A stretch of 64,000 nucleotides of DNA from Micromonospora tulbaghiae (lineage in GTDB: Bacteria; Actinomycetota; Actinomycetes; Mycobacteriales; Micromonosporaceae), in the NCBI RefSeq assembly GCF_900091605.1, contig NZ_FMCQ01000003.1, positions 494,495 through 558,494 on the forward strand. The letters are read 5' to 3'. Below the pieces are notes generated by a model. The model made no database searches. It had not been told where the DNA came from and saw only the letters and a program-made list of their open reading frames with translations. Numbering within the stretch: position 1 is the first letter of the stretch; every line of letters starts with the position of its first letter. Position numbers and translations under genes: made by a program. This document shows positions 44,096 through 53,675 of the stretch, piece after piece.

Positions 44096-46242
44096 GCGTC
44101 CTGCGACTGGCCCTGTTCGAGCTGCGCCGGATGACCCGTGGCCGGCTGCCGCGCGCCGCGCTCGCGGTGCTCACCATCGTCCCGCTGCTCTACGGCGCCC
44201 TCTACCTGTACGCGTTCTGGGATCCCTACGGGAAGATGGACCGGATCCCGGTCGCCCTGGTCGACGCCGACCGCCCGGCCACCGCCGGTGACGGCAGCGA
44301 GGTGCACGCCGGCCGCGACCTGACCGAGAAGCTGCTCGACCGGCGGGTGTTCGGCTGGACCGTCACCGACCAGACCGACGCCACCAAGGGGCTGCGCGAC
44401 GGGCGTTACCACCTGGTCTTCTCCATCCCGGAGGACTTCTCCGCCACGCTCGCCGCCGGCCCGGAACCGGACCGCCCGGCCCGGCAGGGCGAACTGAAGG
44501 TCGTCAACGACGACGCCACCAACTACCTCTCCGGCCTGCTCGCCCGGTCGGCGTTCAGCGAGATCCGGGCCGCCGCCGCGCAGAGCACCGCCGCCACGTA
44601 CTTCGACAAGATGCTGATCGGCTTCACCGACGCCAAGGCCGAGACCGGCCGCGCCGCCGACGGCGCCGGAAAGATCGCCGACGGGGTCGGCAGCTCCCAG
44701 CGGGGCGCGGGCCGGCTCGCCGACGGGCTCGGTGACGCCGAGGACGGCGCCGGGCAGCTCGCCGGTGGACTCAACCAGTCGGTCCAGGGCGCGGACAAGC
44801 TCGCCAAGGGCCTCGACCAGCTGCGCACCGGCGCCGCCCAGCTCGCCGACGGCGCCGGGCGCGCCGCCACCGAGACCAAGGCCGCGGCCGCCACCGTGAA
44901 CGCCGCCGCCGACAGGTACGAGCCGGTGCTGCGCCGCAACGCCGACAAGATCGAGAAGGCGGCCACGCTCGTCGCCGACGGCGCGCAGCAACTCGCCGCC
45001 GGGCTGGACGCGCTGCCGGGCAGGGCCGCCGAGGTGGTCGCGAGCGCCGAAGAGGTCCGCGACCGGCTCGACGCGGTCGCGAAGGAACACCCCGAGCTGG
45101 CGGACGATCCCGGATTCGCCGCCGCCCGCAAGGCAGCCGACCGGGCCGTCACGCAGGCCCGGTCCGTGGTGGCGGCGCTGGACAAGACCGACATGGCCAC
45201 ACTGCGCAAGCAGATGACCGACGTGGCGAAGACCGCCAGCGAGGTCGCCGCCGCCGCGCCGCACCTGGCCGACGACGTCGCCTCCGCCCGCGCCAAGGTG
45301 AACGAGCTGGCCGGCGGGCTCGCCACGCTGGCACAGGGCAGCGCCGAGCTCCGCGACGGGCTGGGCGACGCGTCGACCGGCGCGGACCAGTTGCGCGGCG
45401 GGCTCTACCGCCTCGCCACCGGCGCCCGCCAGCTCGACGGCGGCCTGGCCCAGCTCGGCAGCGGCAGCAACCGCCTCGTCGACGGGCTGACCTGGCTGGA
45501 AGGCGGCGCCGGCGACCTCGCCGACGGGCTCGCCGCCGGGGAACGGAAACTGCCCGGGTACGACGACGCGGCCACTCGCGCCGGCGTACTCGGCGACCCG
45601 GTCGGCCTGATCCGCGACTCGCAGAACCCGGCCGGCTCGTACGGCGTGGGCTTCGCCCCGTACTTCCTGTCGCTGGCGCTCTGGGTCGGCGCGATGATCA
45701 CGTACATGCTGTTGCGGCCGGTCAACCGGCGGCACGTGATGTCCGGCGCGCCCGGCTGGCGGGTCGTGCTCGCCGGGTGGCTCCCCGCCGCCGGGATCGG
45801 CCTGGCCCAGGTCACGGTGCTCTACACGGTGGTGACGCTCGGGCTCGGGCTCGACCCGAGGCACGGCCCCGCCACGTTCGGGCTGCTCGCCCTCACCTCG
45901 CTGGCGTTCACCGCGATCATGCAACTGCTCGGGGTGGCGCTCGGCCCGGCCGGGCGGCTGGCCGCGCTGGCGCTGCTGATGCTCCAGCTCACCTCGTCCG
46001 GCGGCACCTACCCGGTGCAGACCTCACCCGGCTTCTTCCAGGCGATCCACCCCTGGCTGCCGATGACGTACGTGGTGGACGGCCTGCGGCACACCATCAA
46101 CGGCGGTACGACCGCACCGGTGGTCACGGCCGCGCTGGTGCTGCTCGCGTTCGGGCTGGGGGCCATGGCGCTGACAGTCGGCGCGGCCCGCCGCTCCCGC
46201 CGGCTGACCCCGGCCAAGCTGCACCCCGAACTGACCATGTGA
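44092..46242 (+). CDS. YhgE/Pip domain membrane protein
   Basis: A 716-residue protein with the YhgE/Pip architecture: one N-terminal membrane helix (ALAVLTIVPLLYGALYLYAFWDPYG), the LPVALVDAD-like start of the extracytoplasmic domain (IPVALVDADRP), a long coiled-coil with repeated LADG/LAGGL units (ADGVGSSQRGAGRLADGL to LGSGSNRLVDGL), and five C-terminal membrane helices of the ABC-2 type (LALWVGAMITYMLL to LLAFGLGAMALTV). The family includes the phage infection protein and EssA-like components; its transport substrate is unknown. Coupled to the degenerate ATPase. Confidence 0.9.
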   Translation: MSVLRLALFELRRMTRGRLPRAALAVLTIVPLLYGALYLYAFWDPYGKMDRIPVALVDADRPATAGDGSEVHAGRDLTEKLLDRRVFGWTVTDQTDATKGLRDGRYHLVFSIPEDFSATLAAGPEPDRPARQGELKVVNDDATNYLSGLLARSAFSEIRAAAAQSTAATYFDKMLIGFTDAKAETGRAADGAGKIADGVGSSQRGAGRLADGLGDAEDGAGQLAGGLNQSVQGADKLAKGLDQLRTGAAQLADGAGRAATETKAAAATVNAAADRYEPVLRRNADKIEKAATLVADGAQQLAAGLDALPGRAAEVVASAEEVRDRLDAVAKEHPELADDPGFAAARKAADRAVTQARSVVAALDKTDMATLRKQMTDVAKTASEVAAAAPHLADDVASARAKVNELAGGLATLAQGSAELRDGLGDASTGADQLRGGLYRLATGARQLDGGLAQLGSGSNRLVDGLTWLEGGAGDLADGLAAGERKLPGYDDAATRAGVLGDPVGLIRDSQNPAGSYGVGFAPYFLSLALWVGAMITYMLLRPVNRRHVMSGAPGWRVVLAGWLPAAGIGLAQVTVLYTVVTLGLGLDPRHGPATFGLLALTSLAFTAIMQLLGVALGPAGRLAALALLMLQLTSSGGTYPVQTSPGFFQAIHPWLPMTYVVDGLRHTINGGTTAPVVTAALVLLAFGLGAMALTVGAARRSRRLTPAKLHPELTM

Positions 46243-46252
46243 GGATGGGCCG

Positions 46253-46846
46253 GTGACGGACGGACGGACACGCCGGCGCGAGGACACCCGCCAGCGCCTC
46301 TTCGTGGCGGCGGTGGACCTCATCGCCGAGCAGGGCTTCTCGGCCACCACTGTGGACGACATCGCGGCCCGGGCCGGCGTGGCGAAGGGGACCGTCTACT
46401 ACAACTTCGAGTCCAAGACCGTCCTGTTCGAGGAGCTGCTGCGGCACGGCATCGGCCTGCTCACCGCCGAGTTCCGGGCCGCCGTCGACGGGCTGCCGCC
46501 GCTGGAGGCGCTCGGCGCGCTGGTCCGCGCCCAGCTGGAGTACATCCGCCGCTACCGCGCCTTCGCCCAGCTTCTGCTCTCGGAGATGTGGCGGACCAAC
46601 CGGGAGTGGCAGCAGACACTGCGGCTGCTGCGCGGCGAGGCCATCGCGGTGATCGCCGAGACGGTGAAGGCCGGGGTGGACAGCGGGGAACTCCCCGCCG
46701 ACCTGGACGTGCGTACCGCCAGCTCGGCGCTGTTCGGCGTCGGGCTCGTGGTGGCCGTGGACTGGCTGGTCTTCTCGCCGGAGCGGCCGATCGACGAGGT
46801 GCAGGAGTCGCTGCTCGGCATCGTCCGGCGGGTCGCCCGGACCTGA
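46253..46846 (+). CDS. TetR family repressor
   Basis: A 197-residue regulator. The helix-turn-helix is RLFVAAVDLIAEQGFSATTVDDIAARAGVAKGTVYYNFESKTVLFEELL, close to consensus; the C-terminal ligand domain is all-helical. It is the last gene of the operon with the ABC ATPase and YhgE/Pip protein, 10 nt after the latter, so it likely represses its own operon through the palindrome at 43356-43369. The inducer is unknown. Confidence 0.93.
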   Translation: MTDGRTRRREDTRQRLFVAAVDLIAEQGFSATTVDDIAARAGVAKGTVYYNFESKTVLFEELLRHGIGLLTAEFRAAVDGLPPLEALGALVRAQLEYIRRYRAFAQLLLSEMWRTNREWQQTLRLLRGEAIAVIAETVKAGVDSGELPADLDVRTASSALFGVGLVVAVDWLVFSPERPIDEVQESLLGIVRRVART

Positions 46847-46865
46847 CCAGCGGTCGGTAATTCGG

Positions 46866-46895
46866 TTGATTCCGGACCGCCGGAAGGGTGAGGCT
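46866..46895 (+). promoter_or_regulatory. possible promoter of the fused ABC exporter
   Basis: TTGATT (46866-46871) and GAGGCT (46890-46895) with an 18 bp spacer, in the 89 bp gap after the TetR gene. If used, the ABC exporter would be expressed independently of the TetR operon. Confidence 0.35.
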
Positions 46896-46935
46896 GAGGG
46901 CACCGCCCCCACCGATCCGAGTCCGGAGGACTTCC

Positions 46936-49900
46936 ATGCGCCTGCTCCGAGATCTCTGGGCCACGGCGCCCCGGCGGATGGCGGCGGTCCTGCTGCTGAT
47001 CGTGCTCGGCGCCGGTGGTCAGGCGGCCGCCTCCGCGCTGGCCGGGCCGGTGCTGGTGCACCGCTCGTCCGGCTGGTTCGTCGCGCTCGCGGTGGCGCTC
47101 GTCGCCGCTGTCGTCACCGACCTGCTGATCGGCCTGATCATGGCCCGGCTCACCGCCGACTGGTCGGCCGACGTGCGGCGGCGGCTCTGCCGGGTCGCGC
47201 TCGGCCAGGACCTGCCCACCCTGGAGACCACCCCGGTCGGCGAGCTGCTCGACCGGATCGACAACGACGTCTACCAGGTCGCCGCCGAGATGCGGAACAC
47301 CGGCGTACGGCTGGCGCAGGGCCTCGCGGTCTGCGCCCTCTCGGCGGTCAGCGCCCTCATCGTCTGGTGGCCCGCGGGCGTCGGCATGATCCTGCTCACC
47401 GCCCTGCTCGCGGTGACGCTGCGCCGCCCGACCGCCCGGATCGCCCCGGCCCGGATGGCCGAGGAGGAGGCGTGGTCCGACCTCGCGGCAGTGATGGAGG
47501 AGGCGGTGCACGGGCAGGACGACGTACGCACCAGCCTCGCCCGGCCGTACGTGCTGCGCCTCTACGCCCGCCGCGCGGCCGAGGTGATCACCCGGTGCGT
47601 CCGGGTGTTCCGGCTCTCCGCCCGGGTCACCGCGGCCGCCGCCGGCGCGGTCCGGGTCGGCATCGCGGGCGTGGTGCTGGGCGGCGCGTGGGCGCTCGCC
47701 ACCGGCCGGGTCGACGCCGCGCGGCTCACCGCGATCTGGCTGCTGGCCATCGCGTTCGGCGCGACGGTCGAGCACATCGCCCGATGGGTGCCGCACCTGC
47801 AGCAGGCGTTCGGCGCGTGGGGCCGGGTACAACTGCTGGCCGGGTCGCCGCAGGAGCCCGACGGCGGTGCCACCCCGGTCGAAGGGGACCTGACCGTGCG
47901 CGGGCTCACCTACCGCTACCCGGCCGGCGGGGACGACCGCGGGCCGGCGCTGCGCGACGTCCACCTGGACTTCGTCCGCGGTCGCTCGTACGCGCTGGTC
48001 GGGCGCACCGGCTCGGGCAAGTCGACGCTGGCCAAGGTGCTCACCCGGGCGGTGGACGTACCGCGCGGCACGGTGTTCCTCGGCGACACCGACGTGGTCG
48101 ACCTGGACGTGGAGGAACTGCGCCGGTGGATCGCAGTGGTGCCGCAGCGCACCGAGATCCTGGCCGGCACGCTCGCCGAGAACGTGGCGCTGTTCGACCC
48201 GGAGCTGCTGGAGGCGGCCGAGCGGGCGCTGGCCGAACTGGGCCTGGCCGGCTGGATCGCCGAGCTGCCCGACGGCGTGCACACCCGGCTCGGCGACGGC
48301 GGCTACGTGCTCTCCGCCGGGCAGGAGCAACTCGTCGCGTTCGCCCGCATCCTGGTCCGCGACCCGCACGTGGTGATCCTCGACGAGGCCACCGCGCGGC
48401 TCGACCCGGTCACCGAGAACCGGGTACGCGAGGCCACCGAACGGCTGCTCACCGACCGGATCGGCATCGTCATCGCGCACCGGCTCTCGTCGGTGCGCCG
48501 CTGCGACGAGGTGGTCGTGATGGCCGACGGCGCGGTGCTGGAGGCCGGTCCGCTGCGCGAGTCGGCCCGCTTCGCCGAGCTGCTCGCCACCAGCCACGCC
48601 GGGGCGTACGCCGGGGTGGGCGCCCGGCGCGGCGGCGTGGACCTGCTCGACGCGCCCGCCTGGGACGACGCGCCCACCACGCCGGCCGCGCCCGCGACGC
48701 GGCCGGCCGCCGTGCCGCGTGCCGACCCGCCACCGGCACCGCCGACGCCGCCCGCGCGGACCATGCGCGAGATCCTCCGGCTGGGCTTCAACGACCCGCG
48801 GTACGGCCTGCTCTCGGTCGCCCTGTTCATCGTGATGACGGTGCTCGGGATGGACGGCGCGGTGCTGCCCTGGCTCTGGGCCGACCTGGTCGGCGGCGGC
48901 GACCCGTGGCTGCCGGCGCTGGGCATCGTGGCCGCGCTGCTCGTGGTGCTGCCGCTGCCGTACCTGACGAACCTGTGGTTCCCGCAGTGGTGGATCCGGC
49001 AGATGCTGCGGATCAGCGCCCGGCTGGTGCACGGGCAGACCGGCGCGCGGCGGGTCAGCGGGCACACCCCGGCCGAGGTGGTCGCACAGGGCGGCGACAC
49101 CGACCGGGTGGTGCACCTCGCCGACAACCTGATGGACCAGTTCATCTCGCTGACCATCGTGATCACCATGACGCTGGTGACCGGCAGTCTCGTACCGGCG
49201 TTGTTCTTCGTCGGCACGATGGTGGTCTCCGGGCTGGCGGCGACGCTGTTCGGGCCCCGGCTGGAACGCACCGCGGCCGGCACGGTGAAGGCGCGCGCCG
49301 CGTTCGCCACCGCGCTGGTGTCCGCGCTGTCCGCCGCCCGGACGGTGAAGCTGGCCGGCGCCACCCGCCCGGTGCTGCGCCACCTCGCCCGGCTGGACGA
49401 GGTACGCAGCGAGCGGCAGCGCCGCGAGATCGCCATGCAGGTGTGGGCCCGGTCCACCCCGGCGGTCGCCAGCGGCCTGCTGCCGATCGGCGCGTGGGCG
49501 CTCTATCTGACAGGCGGGCTGTCCGCCGGCGCCACGCTCGTGGCCGTATCCACGCTCGGCGCGGCCCGCTGGTTCGCGTGGACCACCGCGTCGCTGGTGT
49601 CGCAGTACCCGTCGGCGCGGGTGTGGACGAAGCGGACGGTGGCGATGACCGGTGAGGCCGTGTACGCGGCGCCGGTGCCCGGACTGGACCTGGTCGCGGG
49701 CACCGCGCCCGCGCCCGAGCCGCCGCCCCGGCACCCGCTGCGCCGCCTGGAGCTGTCCGGCTTCGGCGCGCTGCACTCCGACGGCATGCTCGCCGTCCGC
49801 GACGTCGACCTGGTGGTCGAGCGCGGGCAGTTGGTGCTGGTCGTCGGCCCGGTCGGATCCGGCAAGTCGTCGTTGCTGCGCGCGCTCGCCGGGATCGTGC

Positions 49901-50421
49901 ACCACGTCGGCGAGCTGCGCTGGAACGGCGACCCGGTCACCGAGCCGGAGATGTTCCTGCGCCCCAACCAGGTCGGGTACGTGGGTCAGCTGCCCCGGGT
50001 GCTCTCCGGCACGGTGGCCGACAACATCGCGCTCGGTCACCAGGTGGACGCCGCCGGGGCGGTCTCGACCGCCCAGCTCGAACACGACCTGGCCGCGGCC
50101 GGCGGCGGGCTCGGGCTGCTGATCGGGCACAAGGGCACCCGGTTGTCCGGCGGTCAGCTCCAGCGGCTGGCGCTGGCGCGGGCGCTCGCCCCGCGTACCG
50201 AGCTGCTGGTGGCCGACGACGTGTCGTCGGCGCTGGACGTGGGCACGGAGCTGGCGCTGTGGGCGGCACTGCGCGAGCACGGGGTAACAGTGGTCGGCTC
50301 GACCGCCAAGCGGGCCGCCCTGGTGCGGGCCGACCACGTGGTGGTGCTGATCGACGGCACGGTGGCCGACCAGGGCACCTGGACCGACCTGGAACCCCGC
50401 TGGAACCACCTGGCCGGCTGA
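46936..50421 (+). CDS. fused full-length ABC exporter (TMD-NBD-TMD-NBD) with imperfect second ATPase
   Basis: A 1161-residue protein containing two ABC half-transporters in one chain, each with a six-helix membrane domain and an NBD. NBD1 has Walker A GRTGSGKS (356-363), signature LSAGQEQL, Walker B VVILDEATARLD and H-loop IVIAHRLSS. NBD2 has Walker A GPVGSGKS (971-978) and LSGGQLQR, but the Walker B is LLVADDVSSALD (Glu replaced by Asp) and the H-loop reads GSTAKRAAL, without His. A Pro/Ala-rich linker joins the halves. It is probably an exporter with one competent site; substrate unknown. GGAGGA precedes the ATG. Confidence 0.9.
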   Translation: MRLLRDLWATAPRRMAAVLLLIVLGAGGQAAASALAGPVLVHRSSGWFVALAVALVAAVVTDLLIGLIMARLTADWSADVRRRLCRVALGQDLPTLETTPVGELLDRIDNDVYQVAAEMRNTGVRLAQGLAVCALSAVSALIVWWPAGVGMILLTALLAVTLRRPTARIAPARMAEEEAWSDLAAVMEEAVHGQDDVRTSLARPYVLRLYARRAAEVITRCVRVFRLSARVTAAAAGAVRVGIAGVVLGGAWALATGRVDAARLTAIWLLAIAFGATVEHIARWVPHLQQAFGAWGRVQLLAGSPQEPDGGATPVEGDLTVRGLTYRYPAGGDDRGPALRDVHLDFVRGRSYALVGRTGSGKSTLAKVLTRAVDVPRGTVFLGDTDVVDLDVEELRRWIAVVPQRTEILAGTLAENVALFDPELLEAAERALAELGLAGWIAELPDGVHTRLGDGGYVLSAGQEQLVAFARILVRDPHVVILDEATARLDPVTENRVREATERLLTDRIGIVIAHRLSSVRRCDEVVVMADGAVLEAGPLRESARFAELLATSHAGAYAGVGARRGGVDLLDAPAWDDAPTTPAAPATRPAAVPRADPPPAPPTPPARTMREILRLGFNDPRYGLLSVALFIVMTVLGMDGAVLPWLWADLVGGGDPWLPALGIVAALLVVLPLPYLTNLWFPQWWIRQMLRISARLVHGQTGARRVSGHTPAEVVAQGGDTDRVVHLADNLMDQFISLTIVITMTLVTGSLVPALFFVGTMVVSGLAATLFGPRLERTAAGTVKARAAFATALVSALSAARTVKLAGATRPVLRHLARLDEVRSERQRREIAMQVWARSTPAVASGLLPIGAWALYLTGGLSAGATLVAVSTLGAARWFAWTTASLVSQYPSARVWTKRTVAMTGEAVYAAPVPGLDLVAGTAPAPEPPPRHPLRRLELSGFGALHSDGMLAVRDVDLVVERGQLVLVVGPVGSGKSSLLRALAGIVHHVGELRWNGDPVTEPEMFLRPNQVGYVGQLPRVLSGTVADNIALGHQVDAAGAVSTAQLEHDLAAAGGGLGLLIGHKGTRLSGGQLQRLALARALAPRTELLVADDVSSALDVGTELALWAALREHGVTVVGSTAKRAALVRADHVVVLIDGTVADQGTWTDLEPRWNHLAG

Positions 50422-50432
50422 CTCCCCCCGCC

Positions 50433-50451
50433 CCCCGCCCACCGGGCGGGG
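50433..50451. terminator. hairpin between ABC exporter and Old Yellow Enzyme genes
   Basis: CCCCGCCC (50433-50440) and GGGCGGGG (50444-50451) around ACC, in the 39 bp between convergent genes. Confidence 0.5.
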
Positions 50452-50460
50452 CGGGGCCGG

Positions 50461-51528
50461 TCAGACGGCTCGGGTGTACTGGTCGGGCCAGGTCGGGGTG
50501 GCTCCCAGCTTGGCGGCGGCGCGGCGCGGCCAGTACGGGTCGCGCAGCAGCTCCCGGCCCAGCAACACCAGGTCCGCCTCGCCGCCGGCCACGATCTGCT
50601 CGGCCTGCTCGGGCTCGACGATCAGGCCCACCGCACCGGTCGGCACCCCGGCGTCGCGGCGGATCCGGGCGGCGAGCGGCACCTGGTAGCCGGGTCCGAC
50701 CGGGACGGACGCCTGGGCCGCCGCGCCTCCGGAGGAGGTGTCGACCAGGTCCACCCCGGCGGCGGCCAGTTCCCCGGCGAGCACCACGCTGTCCTCGACG
50801 GTCCAGCCGCCGTCGGTCCAGTCGGTGGCGGAGATCCGGGTCAGCACCGGCACGGACTCGCCGACGGCGGCGCGTACCGCGCGGGCCACCTCCAGCGTGA
50901 GCCGCATCCGGGCGGCCCGGTCCCCGCCGTAGCCGTCGGTGCGGCGGTTGGTCAGCGGGGACAGGAACTCGTGCAGCAGGTAGCCGTGCGCGGCGTGGAT
51001 CTCCACGGCGGCGAACCCGGCGTCCAGCGCCCGCCCGGCGGCGGTGGCGAAGGCGTCCACCACGGCCGCGATGCCCGCCTCGTCGAGCGCGGTGGGGGTG
51101 CGGTACTCCGGCACGAACGGCTGGTCGCCCGGGCCCACGGGGGTCCAGCCGCCCTCGGCGTCCGGCACGCCGCCACGCGCCGGCGCCCACGGCCGGTACG
51201 TGGACGCCTTGAACCCGGCGTGCGCGAGCTGCACGGCCGGCACCGCGCCCTGACCGGCGACGAACGCGGTGATCGGCCGCCACGCGTCGACGTGCGCGTC
51301 GGACCAGAGGCCGGTGTCCTGCGGGCTGATCCGGCCCTCGGGCACCACTGCGGTCGCCTCGGTGATCACGAGCCCGGCCCCGCCGACCGCGCGGGAACCC
51401 AGGTGGACGCGGTGCCAGTCGGTGGGCAGGCCGTCGGGTCCGGCGCTGTACTGGCACATGGGCGCCAGCGCGATCCGGTTGGGCAGGGTGACGCCGCGCA
51501 GGGCGAGCGGGGTGAACAGGGCGCTCAT
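50461..51528 (-). CDS. NADH:flavin oxidoreductase, Old Yellow Enzyme (YqjM-like)
   Basis: A 355-residue FMN enzyme that reduces activated C=C bonds. The start LFTPLALRGVTLPNRIALAPMCQYSA contains the YqjM-type Cys near residue 25 that tunes FMN potential; VQLAHAGFKAS contains the flavin-proximal His, and the FAAVEIHAAHGYLLHEFLSPLTNRRTDGYGGD region the active-site His pair (HAAH). The C-terminal LVLLGRELLRDPYWPRRAA is standard. The physiological substrate is unknown. It is separated from the symporter by a strong hairpin. Confidence 0.9.
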   Translation of the reverse strand: MSALFTPLALRGVTLPNRIALAPMCQYSAGPDGLPTDWHRVHLGSRAVGGAGLVITEATAVVPEGRISPQDTGLWSDAHVDAWRPITAFVAGQGAVPAVQLAHAGFKASTYRPWAPARGGVPDAEGGWTPVGPGDQPFVPEYRTPTALDEAGIAAVVDAFATAAGRALDAGFAAVEIHAAHGYLLHEFLSPLTNRRTDGYGGDRAARMRLTLEVARAVRAAVGESVPVLTRISATDWTDGGWTVEDSVVLAGELAAAGVDLVDTSSGGAAAQASVPVGPGYQVPLAARIRRDAGVPTGAVGLIVEPEQAEQIVAGGEADLVLLGRELLRDPYWPRRAAAKLGATPTWPDQYTRAV

Positions 51529-51548
51529 TCTCGGATCCTCCGGTCAGG

Positions 51549-51587
51549 GCAACGGGTGCGCCTCCTTGTGGGAGACGCACCCGTTGC
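51549..51587 (-). terminator. terminator downstream of the symporter
   Basis: GCAACGGGTGCG (51549-51560) and CGCACCCGTTGC (51576-51587) form a perfect 12 bp stem, with further CTCC/GGAG pairing in the loop. It lies directly after the symporter stop and before the Old Yellow Enzyme start. Confidence 0.85.
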
Positions 51588-51596
51588 GAGTGTGGA

Positions 51597-52889
51597 TCAG
51601 GCGGGTACGGGGTCGAGCCGCTCGGGCTCGACCGGCTCGATCAGGTCGCGCTTGCCGGCCGAGTCGTACGCGGCCCGGTCGAGCGTGCCCTCCCGGGCGG
51701 CCACGATGGTCGGCACGACGGCCTGCCCGGCCACGTTGGTGGCGGTACGGATCATGTCAAGGATCGGGTCGATGGCCAGCAGCAGACCGGCCCCGGCCAG
51801 CGGCAGGCCCAGCGTGCTCAGGGTCAGCGTGAGCATGACGATCGCGCCGGTCAGGCCGGCGGTCGCGGCCGAGCCGACCACCGAGACGAACGCGATGAGC
51901 AGGTAGTCGGTGACGCCCAGGTTCACGCCGAACACCTGCGCCACGAAGATCGCGGCGAGCGCCGGGTAGATGGCGGCGCAGCCGTCCATCTTCGTGGTGG
52001 CGCCGAACGGCACCGCGAAGGAGGCGTACTCGCGGGGGACGCCGAGGCGCTCGACCGAGCGCTGGGTCACCGGCATGGTGCCCACCGAGGAGCGGGAGAC
52101 GAAGGCCAGCTCGATGGCGGGCCAGGCGCCGGCGAAGAAGCGCAGCGGGTTGAGCTTGCCGGCCACCGCGAGCAGCACCGGGTAGACCACGAACAGCACC
52201 AGGGCGCAGCCGACGTAGACGGCTGTGGTGAACTTCGCGAGCGGGGCGAGCAGGTCCCAGCCGTACGAGGCGACGGCGTTGCCGATCAGGCCGAGCGTGC
52301 CGATCGGGGCGAGCCGGATGACCCACCAGAGCGCCTTCTGCACGATCGACAGCAGCGAGCGGTTGAGCGCCACGAACGGCTCGGCGGCGTCGCCGACCAG
52401 CAGCGCGGCGGCGCCCACCACCAGGGCGAGGAAGACGATCTGGAGGACGTTGCCCTCGACGAACGCGCCGACCGGGTTGGTCGGGACGATGCCGGTGAGG
52501 AAGTCGATCCAGGAGCCGGTGGTCTTCGGCGCGGTGGCGCCGGCCGGGTCCAGGTTGACGCCCCGGCCGGGGTCGGTGATCAGGCCGATGCCGATGCCGA
52601 TGCTCACCGCGATCAGCGCGGTGGCGCCGAACCAGAGCAGCGTCTTGACGGCGAGCCGGGCGGCGTTGGCGACGCCGCGCAGGCTGACCACGCTGACCAC
52701 GATGGCGGTGAAGACCAGCGGCGGCACTGCGAGCTTGAGCAGCTGGACGAAGAGGCTGCCGACGGTGTCGAGCGTGCTGGTCAGCCAGGCGAGGTCGGCG
52801 GCGCGGGCGAGGAAACCGAGCGCCACGCCGAGCACGAGGCCGAGCAGGATCTGGACGGAGAAGGGGATTCTGCGCAGGGCGGAGGTCAT
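51597..52889 (-). CDS. dicarboxylate/amino acid:cation symporter, probable cystine importer
   Basis: A 430-residue DAACS family transporter with eight membrane helices and two re-entrant loops. The SRSSVGTMPVTQRSVERLG segment and the FGATTKMDGCAAIYPALAAIF segment correspond to the serine-rich HP1 and the substrate-binding motif of GltP/TcyP. DAACS proteins carry glutamate, C4-dicarboxylates or cystine (TcyP). The upstream leader peptide at 52941-53018 looks like the cysteine-responsive type, which points to cystine; that is inference. Well-placed terminator downstream. Confidence 0.88.
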   Translation of the reverse strand: MTSALRRIPFSVQILLGLVLGVALGFLARAADLAWLTSTLDTVGSLFVQLLKLAVPPLVFTAIVVSVVSLRGVANAARLAVKTLLWFGATALIAVSIGIGIGLITDPGRGVNLDPAGATAPKTTGSWIDFLTGIVPTNPVGAFVEGNVLQIVFLALVVGAAALLVGDAAEPFVALNRSLLSIVQKALWWVIRLAPIGTLGLIGNAVASYGWDLLAPLAKFTTAVYVGCALVLFVVYPVLLAVAGKLNPLRFFAGAWPAIELAFVSRSSVGTMPVTQRSVERLGVPREYASFAVPFGATTKMDGCAAIYPALAAIFVAQVFGVNLGVTDYLLIAFVSVVGSAATAGLTGAIVMLTLTLSTLGLPLAGAGLLLAIDPILDMIRTATNVAGQAVVPTIVAAREGTLDRAAYDSAGKRDLIEPVEPERLDPVPA

Positions 52890-52940
52890 GAGGACGAATC
52901 CAAGGTCTGGGGAGGGAAGGCGGGCGTCGGGGGCGTGGAG

Positions 52941-53018
52941 CTACGCCGGACAGACGCCGCTGGCCTGCCGTCGGAGATCGACGTACAGGCGCTCGGTGAG
53001 GCACCAAACATTGGTCAT
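52941..53018 (-). CDS. short uORF, putative cysteine-type leader peptide
   Basis: A 25-codon ORF on the minus strand, 51 nt upstream of the symporter start. It contains LTERLYVDLRRQASGVC followed by Pro-Ala-stop, matching the pattern (R/H)-x-VDL-x-R-x-(A/S)-S-x-x-C of short actinobacterial leader peptides placed before sulfur and cysteine genes. The Cys codon TGT is the third last. TAAAGT lies about 10 nt before the ATG, so it may be leaderless. Downstream, GGCGT/ACGCC and GGCGTC/GACGCC hairpins can compete. Ribosome stalling at Cys would then control the symporter. It overlaps the end of the DUF998 gene by 4 nt. Confidence 0.65.
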   Translation of the reverse strand: MTNVWCLTERLYVDLRRQASGVCPA

Positions 53019-53675
53019 CGTCGCGATACTTTACTCTCCTCCCGCCCCGGAACGGAAGGACCGTCGCCGGTGAGGCTCCTTACAGCCAGGTAGCCGGAGG
53101 TGGTCAGTCCCCAGACGGCGACCACGACCAGCAGCACCCGTTCCGACATCCCGAGCAGCGTGCTGCGCCCGACCAGCAGCAGCGCCAGCGCGACCACGGC
53201 GGCCACCGGCAGCGCCAGCGCCGCGCCGATCGCGGCGATCCGCCGCAGCCCTCGATCCGCAGCCGGGGAGAACAGCAGCACGAGCATCGCGAGCACCACC
53301 GCGGCAGTCGCCGCGATGCTGGCCCCGCCGTGCACCAGGTCGGCCACCGTGGTCGCCTCGAACGGCGGCAGCGGGCAGCCCTCGCTGCACGTCACCGCGC
53401 CGGAGACCACGGTGGCGACCGCGCCGGCGCCGAGCAGCCCGGCCGCCGCGCGCGACCCCGGTGGCAGCGCCCCGGCGAGCAGCAGCAGCGACGCGGCCAT
53501 CGAGAAGATCCCCACCCGGTACGCCCCGGCGTACCCGCTGTCGGCGATGCCCGCTTCGCTCACGTACGCGATGGGGCCCGGACCGGGACCGGCGATCACC
53601 GCGACAGTCACCGCGGCCGCGCCGGCGGCCAGGCAGACGGCGGCGAACGCGGCGGCGATCCGGCGGGCTGTGCCC

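Noticed and set aside
46552..50442. 1296-codon open frame on the minus strand over the ABC exporter
   Set aside because: Longest frame in the window but antisense to the exporter with intact Walker motifs; an artefact of GC bias.
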